From positions 10,977,001 through 11,041,000 of the forward strand of contig NC_092674.1 of assembly GCF_964355755.1 (NCBI RefSeq): a stretch of 64,000 bases of DNA, written 5' to 3'. Both the position numbers and the translations under genes were made by a program. The notes beneath the pieces are model-generated. The model ran no database searches and had not been told where the DNA came from. It saw nothing but the letters and a program-made list of their open reading frames with translations. This DNA is from Antedon mediterranea (lineage: Eukaryota > Echinodermata > Crinoidea > Comatulida > Antedonidae). Below are positions 50,201-62,200 of this stretch, in pieces; the first letter of the stretch is position 1, and every line of letters begins with the position of its first letter.

Positions 50201-53200
50201 ATCGACAATATGAAATACATTATCATAAGCTTCATTTTTATCTTCTCTAAACTCTAAACATTTATTATCTAGTTCAAGGGTATATTTCCTTACACCAAAA
50301 TATATGTGCATGACCCAATTTCAGATATAAAACCGATTTTTTAAATATTGTCTAACGTAATGATAGGACATCAATTATGTTATGATGGTTGCAGTGGATG
50401 TGAACCTGAAACATGCCACAATAAAAATTGCAGATTCATTGGCTTGGATAATAAAGTTGAACATTCGTACCTCTCAATATATGCCTTCTAATCTTAATCT
50501 AACAACAGCAAAGTATATTAGCATTTTAAGCGATCCTTATATTGCATCTATCTATATAAAACTGCATCCACATCTATAGTGACGTTTGATAGTAGTACTG
50601 CATTTTGACTTTTGCATTTGGATTAGAAAAATATTTTATATCATCATATATTTGATTTACATCATTTATAAAATGCAAAAATAAACATACATATTTAAAA
50701 AAATAATTTGTAAGTACTTTTTAATGCACACAGTTATTGACTAAATATAATATTTATTGTATGTTTCAATATTCTACTTTGTTTTTGTCTGAGTATTGGA
50801 TGAGTGATTATTAAGACACTAACAGTTAAAAGAGCACTTTTTGATTATCAATACTAAACTTAATTTGCTAATATCAGTTTGCTAATAATTTAAAACTAAA
50901 TTGTTTCAATTTGGAAAAATAGATTATTATTATAGATTATGTATAATTTGAAAATTACCAAAACCCAGAAAAAATGAGTACGCAAAATTTTCAGGGTGCG
51001 CAGATCCTGAATAGCACGGATTGACGGATAAAATGAAATTATAAACTATGTTTTTTTTTCCTTTTTGACAGACGTTTAAAAGAATCCTGTATCTTCCCAA
51101 GTATTTAGTAGCTTTACAAGTGCCGAGTCGCGAAGCAAAGTTTAAAAAACGCGGTAAGACTTAAAACACTGCACAATAACAGCATGCAAACCATCAAAGA
51201 AAACGCAAAGAAAACAAATTACAAATATCCAAAAATTGAAAAAGATGAAAGGAGGAAAAGGATTCACACAAATCAAAATCTGGCTGCAGAGATTTACATA
51301 AATTTAAAATTTGAAATTTATATCACGCCGTAATTAGCAAAACAAATATATGAACACAGTAGAACACCTCCTCTATTAAAGGGACACATGCCTGTGAAAT
51401 GCAATTGATTTCACACTGTGGCTGTGGCTAACCTCTATTCAGGGGCCATAGACATGCCTTTTTCACTCGAGCTCCTGTGAATTTTGTTCTGGCGAACTGT
51501 CATATGGGAGCTTCAAAGTGTTGAAAAACGGAGCGGTGTATATGGTTTCTCTGCTTATTCTTCATTTGATTATCTTAGGACATGAATCATTTTTGTGTGT
51601 AAAGCGCTTAGAAACATTCTAGGCGCTATATAAGGAGGCAGAATTTTGTTGCGTCTCCTTAATAGTGGTTATACTGTATACAATCTGATTGTAATATGTG
51701 TTGCAACATAGTATGTAATCTCACAGATAAGATGTTGTTTACTTAGGACATTGTCAACTGATATTTCTTGATAGTAGAAAGAGTTGAATTTGCATTGGAT
51801 CATAAGCAGAGAACTGCAGTTGAAGCAGCCATATTTGTTTATGTGTGATAACCATGAAACATTGTAACTGCAAAGCTGTTTTTTAACATGGTAAAGGGAT
51901 AAGAAGCTAACCATATCTGATGAATAGTAATACAATTTGCCTCCCAACCTTGTAAAATCAAGAGATTCATTTGGCAAGCCACTGTCGACACTGGTCCACA
52001 GTGAAGCTGGAACAGAGCATAAATAAGACGATGCTCAGACACAGATCTCTCAACCAATTGAAACTGTGAGGTTTATTTTAATGGTAGATTTTCACTAATA
52101 CCATGGACCTCGCAAGTAAACAAGTAACCAGCTTGTTTTTGTAAAGCTATTTTTTTGGATGATGGTAATTGTATCCAGAATCCCTTACAATTCCGCATAT
52201 TACAAGGCTGGGAAGCATTGCACTAAAGGATATATTTGGTGTATAAATTGAAAACTCTTATGGAATGAGATAACAGCACATAAAAATATATTAAAATGAT
52301 AATGACCCTGAATGTCCAAATCCCATCACCTTATTAGGAATGGAAATATGTATTTGATAATTTATTGTTTTTCTTTAGAATTAAGATATTTGCGGTAAGT
52401 TTTAGCCTTTGTACCCGGTTTCACATACCCATCATCCAAGAAGTCAAAAGGTTTTCCTTTATCGCCAAGTGAGGCTATCGTCTGACTGCGCTGTTTAGGG
52501 GCTGGCGTAACCTGCGAGCTTGGTGCGTTAAATTTAACATTAGCTGGTGGATATGGTTTCTTGTTTGGTTGACTGGATGTTGAAAATAATCCACTAAAAC
52601 TGTAAAAGAAAAAAAAAAGGTTTATTGATGAATACAATTGATTGAAATTAATGGTTTTGCAAAGCAGAATGTCAAATTCAACATTGATGGAATAAGTACT
52701 TGACCTTTGACATGATTTCCTGACATTTACAGTATTTAGAAAAAAAACTTTGTATTGTATTTTGGAGAAGCCGCTCAATAATCTTTTCTCCCTTATACTC
52801 GTAGAAATGTTATTAATAGATACTGAATTACTGAGTTATGTACAACATATTATACAGATATTGACTGCTTGGCGCTTCGGGAAATATATATTCCCTCGAT
52901 CTTAATATCATTCCCTCGGGGATGTCAAATCTTATATTTAACCGATATAAAAGGCAATATCTGTTATATTTTATAGCCAAGAACAAGTCTGCTGGGTTGG
53001 GTGAAGCTAGGCTAGGCCTCCTATAGTATTTGTATTGTATTTAAACAAGCCTGCCTAGACACCTTACCTTGCGAAGAATAATATACAGATAATTACTAAT
53101 TAATTATTCCTTGGCAATAAAATATTCACTTAGGCCTAGTTCGTTTAAATTAACAGAAGAATTTCCATCAATAAGCCTATTAATAATAATAACCGGATGT

Positions 53201-56200
53201 TCAGCGCGTACTAGTTACTAGGTTACTACCGTGAGTATTGACCAATCACAAATGGTGTTTCATCACATTTAGGGTGGACTAATAACAAATGAGGGCGCTT
53301 AGTATGCATAGCTTAAATAGTTTAGAAGATTAATTTAATTTAATACCTCTTATTGGCGTTTTATTTGGCAGATCATACGTGCGAGTTGAGTAGGACCTAC
53401 AAAGGAGGCCTAGGCTAAGGACTAAACAATAAACAAAACAACTTGGCAACACGATTTCATATTTCAAGAGTCTCGATCGTACATTCAGCACGTACGTACT
53501 CGATCTTTTTCATTTTGAAATGATCATTATTGGTTGATTTGAAATCCATATTTACATACCGCCCGCCCCATATAGCCAAATACGGTATGATAACCTACGT
53601 CATTCTTATCGGATGTTTGCGGTCTGCAAATCGATTTCTATACGTGTTTCACAAGTCTGTATTTTCAGACAAAAATCGCGGTCGAAATAAAAACAAATAA
53701 ATTATAAAAAAAACAATACAGGCTTGGGGCAAGTCTACTAAAATATATGTGATAGCCCAAATGTGGTAGTGATATGACGTCATCGTGTCCAGGCACATCA
53801 CATTGTCACATAAAGTGTGATAGTGTAGACAGAGCTTAACAAATAGCATTCCTAATCTCCATCAAATAGGTTCTACTTTTAAAATAAATGCAATCTTACT
53901 ATCAGAATGTAATCACTCCCATAAGAGGTCTGCATTAAATAAAAATCTATTTACAATTACCATTTATAATACTTACAATTTCCATACGCTAGATTTGTTT
54001 TTCTTTTCAAATGATGGGTGTTCCCTTGATGCTCTGTAAAATAATGTTCAAAATGATATTTATGTTCTATCTATTCAACAGTAATGGTAATTATTTCAGT
54101 GGAAGAAACAGGATGTTTAAATAGGAGATGGCAGGTCGTATAATATATAACTAATTGTTTCACTCAAGTCAATATTTAAATGTGGTCTTATGTCTACATG
54201 GCACTGAATCCAACCCAACTCATCTGAAAGAGACAGTTGTGTAAACCATATGTCAACTTTTGAAGCAACTGAACAGTACTGAAAGAAACTGATTGAACAG
54301 TAAAAACTCTCTCTGAAAACCGGAAATCTCCCAAAACAAGACTTTTTTAGGCTTAAAAGGTCCTGAATACCAGATTTCCAGAATACCAGATTTCCAGAAT
54401 ACCAGACTTCCAGAAAACCAGACATTTTGGGCCAGCTCAAAAGTGTCTGGTATTGGGAAACTGTACATAAATTTCATCTACTCAATTCTCCTGTTTTTCT
54501 ATACACGAACTGGCATATCATGAAAAATTGTAGTCTACTATTGAGAAACGGTAAAATAACTGATCAATTAAACTTGCCTAATCATTTCGGTCCATCTAAC
54601 AGCTTCCTGAAGTTCCATTAAGCGTTCTTTGTATTGATTACGTTCCATCAACACGCGTGCCATTTCCACACGTGTAAAGCGTTTACGCTGAGCCATTGGT
54701 ACTTCATCCTCTTCTCCGTCTGGTAGCTTGCCCACCTCCTGACTGTATTCCCTTTTTCTAGGTACATTAAAAAACAGTTGTTTAAATAATTTTGTTCTTA
54801 ATATTCGGTATTGTTTTTGGATTTGTGGTGTTTGCCTAAAAAACTAAGATCATAGGTTCAAATTCTGTCTATCATTAAAGATATTTTATATATATATTAA
54901 TAATATTTCTTATTTCATACAAATCCTACAACAAGTAACAATAGTCAAATGATTGTAATTTCCACTTGTTATAGACAACTATTCTGAATTACGTCATACC
55001 GTATTTTTATTTATTTATTTCTCAAATTTTATTCAGTATAGTAAGTATTTAAAAGTAAGTCTTAGCTATATTTATTTTTACTTTTGTGCATTTATATATA
55101 CTATTGTTAACTGTTATGTGTATTTTAAGGGGGATATGGATGGAGGTGCTTGTCACCTGTGCATCTCTTTCTTTTCGCTGCCTTTTCGTTATGGGCAGTG
55201 ATCAAGTTTAATAAATAAATAAAATAAATACTTACTTTTTCAAATCACTCTCTAGATCTTGTACCCGTGTACTTAATTCCTCTCTCTTTTTATTTACTGC
55301 TACTAAGTCCTGTCGTAGTAGCTCTGCTTCAGTTGTCAAATCATCCACTTGGACTATTAAATCATCTTTAACGACATTCAAGGCATTCCTGTGAATAGAA
55401 AATATCGAAATTGGATGAAAATTAACTCACCAACAAGTACATGAGAATAAATGCATTTTTTTCTGAAAGTTTTTGTTGTTGTATGTTTTAGGATACATAG
55501 ATCTTGTGCATCAGAAAATCAAAAAATATGATATTGTACACAAAAAAACATTGTAATGTAATATAATACAAGTATCCTGGCAAATTGAATGAGTTGATTT
55601 CATATCACAAGGCGCGCATTATTTCCCCCCATTTTAAAGATTAAAATGTGCTATCAAATTCCAAGACCTGTAGTGAGCGTGATAATGACCTACTGTAGAT
55701 GGTAGAAGCAGATTAAATTGAATTCTTTAAAGTTTACTCTAAAACAGTGGATGTGTTATGAAACAAATAATCAATGTTTTGTATTTGTTGTTGAATAGGT
55801 AGAATATTTTCATTCGTTAGTTCTGACTATCCTACTAAACTCATCAAAATATTTTCTCCATTCAACTTAAGTTATAAACATTCATTATCTGTATTCTCAT
55901 TGATTTCTGTTGTTGCAAGATAACTTACTTGGTAGCTCTAAGCTCAGAGTTCTCTACGATCAAGTTTTCAACTTCCTTTCCCATTCCTAAGTAAACACAA
56001 ATTTAAAATCAAATATGTAACGCCTCAGAATTTGTTCTAACTATCAAATAATTCACTCAGTCTACCTGTGAAAATACCAATAAAGAGATATAGTTATACA
56101 TATATAAAACTATAATAATATACTATTATAACTAAAACTAGTAAATGATACAAACACGATTACATTGCAGTAAACTCAAAACCATGAATGTGAAAAGAAA

Positions 56201-59200
56201 ATGTTAAATATGGTCAAGCAAAACAATATAAAAACCATATTCACGAACATTACATGATTTCTTACCTTTTTATACATAATTGGGAACAATTCTATTGTAC
56301 AACACTGTACCAACAAAATTGTACATGGGCACAAACTAACCTGTGTTGTGATAGCTACCATGATTAGGACAAACTGTGAAAGTAGCTTGATACTGTACAG
56401 ATAGTTTGTGAGCATGTGTACATGTGTTTGTTACGCTCCATTGCTTGGTGACGTATTGTATATTACTAGTACACCTACTACTTGGGATTTATAACTTACA
56501 AAATTCATAATTAATTATGCATAAATCTACAATCTATTACCAACTGAATCATGAATACACAATGAATATAGTAGGGAGCTTTTGATTTGCGACGACTGAT
56601 GACCAAATGACTATGTCATGTTTATTGTCTGTGTTGTTGCTCCTCGTCTTCAGTAGTAATGACAATAATAACTATAGTAATGATCACAACAATTTTAAAT
56701 GTAAATTTGTATAAGTTTGCTTAAGCGGATATTAGCCCTTGATGGCATTTGCAGCAATAAAGAAATTTAATTGATTTGATGTTTTGATGGTTCTCGGTCC
56801 TTGGTCATCACAAATTGGAAGCTCCCTATTATTAACAAATGTTACACTACTATTACTAACCATATTAATAGCAACATAATCAAGAAACAAACACATTATT
56901 ACTATAATGAAGTGTACACTATAATTATTAAAAACAATTATTTAATTACAAATAAGACAGAACCCATGGATAAAATCTCAACAATTAGAACCTTTTAAAA
57001 CCTAAAATCTATTAAAGAAACGTGTGTCTAAATTGAGTATTCAACAATGTAACTTTTACTGTAGAAGAAATCTTAGGCACTGTGAGCTTACTGAAGAAGA
57101 TCCCTCAATGTGTACCACTCATTAACGCCATATTGCACTTCAATACGTTAACACAGCCCAAAATAACATAATGTTAACATAATAGGTTTAAAAAAAAATT
57201 AAAATAAAGCAATATTATTGAAAACTATGACGGATTAAATTGATTTTATTAATTCCAAAAAATATATAAAAAAAATGTTTTCAATGAAGTAATAAGTTTA
57301 TTAGGCGGATATTTGAAGGGGAAGAGGGAGAAGGGATGGGGGCAGTCTTCCATGATTTTTGAAAGGAGATAAAAAACATCTTTTGTTAGCTTCATCCATT
57401 AAGGTTACTTTGTGTCAAGTATGATACATTTTTATATTTAATTTGTATAATGACTGTATATATAAATCCCACTTTATATTACAAGAATGATTGCTCTTTT
57501 GTGTATGGTGCATTCGGAAATTTCTATTATAAATTGTACTATTAATCTAAAGAGCTCACAACCTCCCGTAAATAATTATGGAAAATTGAAAATGCTGTAG
57601 AGCCACAGGAGACCTTGAGGACTTAACAAAATGTCCCCTTAATAGGCATGTCCCCTAAATAGGGTGTCCCAAAGGACGGGTTCTACTAGAGTATAAAAAC
57701 ATAGTTAAGAATGTTAGAAGAATGTAGTCATCTTTTAGTGGCAACATAAATCTCGGAAATGGATGAATCGACAGAATTATGTAATTTCAAGGATTATTCA
57801 AATTACTTGAAATGGCCGTGACATTTTGAGTTGATCATGTCAGGTTTTGCTGTTCATTTGTCGGCGATAACACTCTGCTACTACATTCAAATATGTACAA
57901 ATTAATTCAACCATATTCTAAGGAATGTAGTATAAGCTATTGAGCAAAGAAAAATGTGAAAAAAAGGCTTCTTGAGGAAACATCTCTAGGGTTGGACTTT
58001 GAGACCTCTATCCTCCTTTTCTAATGTTAAAATTTCATAATGGAGAAACAAGAAATGGCATAGGATCAGCTGGTTCTGTTTGGAGGCTACAAAGATAAAA
58101 GAGGAACTTGTTTCTTTTCAAGTATACAAACCTTTCACAAACTAGTGTTATTTAAACTGGGTGAAAGGGATGAAAAGATGGCATAAATACTGTACTTCAT
58201 ACAATGTATCCACACCTGAATGAAATATAAACTTTCTGTTGGCCTAAAATACAAACTATATATTTCATAATCATTAAATAAATAAATAAAATGTCACAGT
58301 GATTTTACATATTCTGTAAGAAAAATGAAAAATGTAATTGTAAGTGGGAATTAACATACAAACATGCAGATTCCATTTTCATTAGCAAACATGCTAAATG
58401 CATCGAACAATATAGGCCTGGGCTACAGGAACTACCTATTGTAGGTATAGGTTGCTGTTTAGTCTAATAGGTACAAAACTCTTACAAATAAATACAATAC
58501 CATCTTATGCAGAATAACATTTGTTTACATGTGCAGTAAATAAGAATGCAATACATTAAAGATAACAAGACATTTATCAAAAGAAATTGTGCAATATTTC
58601 ATATTGTAGGATATTAAATTAAATTTTGGGGTCGGTGCAAAATGTCCAAATATCACCGCCAACTTAAAACTGATCTTTATACAACACATACTTGCAATGT
58701 TCTACTAAGTTGTATTATATTGTTCAGAACATTTTTGTTGTGTTTTTTTTGGTCAAGAAATTCTTTTAGATCTTGTGGGATATTTCAATACCTTTAATTG
58801 AAAATATTAAGTAATTTAAAACAATTTTTCAATAGAAGTACCCCAGATATAAATGATTAAAATCCAAATAATAAATCCAAAATGAAAAAGGTAATTAAAA
58901 TTAAGTCTACATTTTATAGTTTCATATATCGTCACACTCTCCCATTCATCTAACATGTTGTGAGGAATGGCTGACAACATTAGAATAGGTCACCATTTAA
59001 AAAAACGTTTTAAAATGGGAAATTGTTATGTACAATTCACAACCATTATCCATAGCACTTAGGGGATAAGTGGATACATTCATTTTTAGGATAATCAGAA
59101 CTATTGATAAAGGCTGTATGCTAAAGGTGAAATTAATTTGCGCTATATTTAATAATTTGTGTTGTAAAATATAATGTGATTGAGTGCTTTTACAAACTTA

Positions 59201-62200
59201 TTTCATTTAAAGTAATTATTGCTCAATAGCTTTTTTTTCATCTTTTAAATAACTTTATATCTTCTTTCTTTCTCTATTATTTATTTGTTTTCTTGTTGAA
59301 ATATCTATCAATGCATTTAACATCAAAATTGCAAAGAGAAGAATTTTTTATTTGATTTAACCATGCATAACTAACATCATGCAACAGACCAATCGCTTAC
59401 CACAAAACTTGACAGGTGACTTTTCTAACAAATAACAAAATGGGATGAGAGACTGTTAGAAATGAGATTTACCATAGATCATGCAACTATTGTCCAATAG
59501 CTTACCATAAAAGTTGTCAGGTGACTTGACTGACACAAGACAGAAAGTAGTAGGAAAGAGAGAGAAATAATAAAGGTAAAGATCACCAAAATATACTATA
59601 GACATTCATACAATCACCAACTTTGTCAAAGATTGCAAAAACATTTCCCAAAAAATATGCCACAAAATATAATATTAAAAAATCGGGGATGAAAAGAACG
59701 AGACATTTTTAATAAAATCTTCTTTAAAGTTATCTTCAGGTTACTTTCCTCTGTTTGCATTTCATGAATCGTTTTCAAGGTATTACAACTTACACCAATG
59801 TAATTCAACAATACCAGTGCTCATGTCCGTTGTTGGTGCAGAGCGGTGGAACATTTTAATGATACAGAAAACAAAAGCCCTTTAAAAGTGAAAATGAAAT
59901 TGTATAAAACATACCAGGAAACAACCAATAAAAACAATAATCATTTTTACCATATGATGAAATTTCACAGTCATCTGTTGTCAACACATATAAACAAAAA
60001 CAAGAATTATGATACCAAATTGTATGTATTGTTTAAATAAATAAACACAAAAAACCCATTGTCTTATTTTATATCATGATTCATTATATATGCCGCCTAC
60101 AAATTTATTTTGTCACCAAATTGACATTGTCACCAAAGTTATTATTTGACCTTTGACCAAATGATACTTCATGCTGTTTTTTGTTTGTATACTTGTTTAT
60201 TTTCGTCGAAATAAATGTTTTATTAAATTTTTTCTAAAAAAGTAGAGATGATTGACACATTTTTCAATTCAATAGAAGCCCATCCTCATTAGCACACTGT
60301 AGATCTGGTATATCAAGATCTAATAGAACCATTGATGGACTGAACTGGTATGTATTCTATGGATGGGCACTGATGATTCCCTTATTTACAGGTATATAAT
60401 ATACCTATCATAGAAGACCATTTTAAACAGTTTTGAATGAATGACGGCGAAGATGAAAAAACACAATACACCACATTTTGTAAAAGATGATGAAAAACAC
60501 AAAAGGAATATAAGGAGAGATGAAGAAAAAAAGTTGAGGAAAAAAAATTCACTGTTTATAACCAAAAAATAAATAACAATGAAAATTGACTGAAATACCA
60601 CTTTCAATGCATATTAAATCATAATATTATAAAAAAAAATTAAACAATAATCCAAAACTATATAAACTACAAAACCATGCTTTCCTATTTAACCAGATTC
60701 AAATTATTATGGACTTATAAAAGTATTAAAAGGTTCTACACAACTTAGATTTAAACATTATGGTTGAATTTAAACCAATGAATACAATATCTCTTTCCAT
60801 ACTGAATTATTGCCTACATCTGACATTTTAGTCAATGTTTATGAATATGAGTCACATCATTTTTTTTAAACAAATTAAAAATTGTTAGTGTATTATATTA
60901 TTATTTTTAAGATTGCAGGTATGAAACTAGCTTATTTTAAATATCTATAGATCTGAATGGCGGACATACCGTAGTTGTTTTATGCCAACTTAATTTTTAT
61001 TATTAATTTTTTCATTCCTTTAAAGCAATTATTAATTTGTTTTGGTATGCATTTTTATTTTTTTCCCTCACAAAACACCTAAAAATATTAAAATAGCAGA
61101 ATATAACAACAAAAAAGGACAACAAATATTATTTTCCTGTATATTCTGCATTTTAAGGTCAGGATAGGAGTGGCAATGGATATCCTTATTACAAGAGGTA
61201 TCATTAATATATAAATGACAATCTATTTATAGCTATTTCAGCTAAAAGTAAACAGCATTTGTTTATCTTTATTTGTATTACTATTCATTATCTATTTAAT
61301 TTATTTTTAAAAATTGTATTTGTTTTACTACAAAAATTTTTTAAGGGTTTTTTAAACGCTTAAAATTGTTTTTTAAAGATTTGATCATAGTTATTTAAAA
61401 ATGAATAACACATCTCTAATTTAATATTTTCAATGACATAGATTTGGTCTTAATTTAAATAAATGATTTTGCTATGTTAGAACTTAATATTTTATAACCA
61501 TCTATAATTTTATCAAGATCATTCATTCAATATTTTTGTTAAGAGATTAGTAGAAACCCTGTAAAAAACATGAACAAGTTCCTACTAAAACATGCATAAC
61601 ACAGAGATTGGTACCAACCGGAAAACTCAGCAGGGTCTAGCGTCCAATGAGGAGAAAACAGAGGGAAAAGAGAAGACAGGAGAAATAAGTCTAAAAGCTA
61701 AACACACATTAACAGCCAACGACCTGGTTGTGGCTATTTGATAGGTCAAAGTTTATACTCTACATTTCAACAATATTAGCCAACAAGAGACATCTTTTTA
61801 GGGGACACCCTTATTAAGGGGGAACCCCTATTAAGGGGACATCCTTATTAAGGGGACACCCTTATTAAGGGGACACCCTATTAAGGAGACACCCCTATTA
61901 AAAGCACACTTAAATGAATATGGGACCATATTTGCAGAGGGGACCATATTTGCGCAGGGGATACTGTTTGGTCCTAAAGCACGGTTTATGTGATCAATCA
62001 AAACACAAGCAATTGTAAACTCAAACTTGGTTGGTGTTGTAAATAACGAAAAAGCTTGGCATTGAAAATTGGAGCAGGCTTCATTTTAACGAGTCTAGTA
62101 GTAAACACAAACAATCTAATTAAACCTTTTGTAATTGACTGTAACTAGGTCAACTGCAGTTGCTGTTAGATATGCCGCATTTTAGCTTTGTTAAATACAG

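Larger units (their letters stand above)
47054..52428 (-). other. JIP intron 6
   Basis: 5.4 kb with no recognised exon. Holds a TA run (47247-47262), an ATC run (47400-47420), a full MITE with TTAA duplication (48358-48831), a TA run (49318-49335) and the element at 51357-51676. Open frames at 47786-48026 and 50382-50579 match nothing. Confidence 0.7.
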
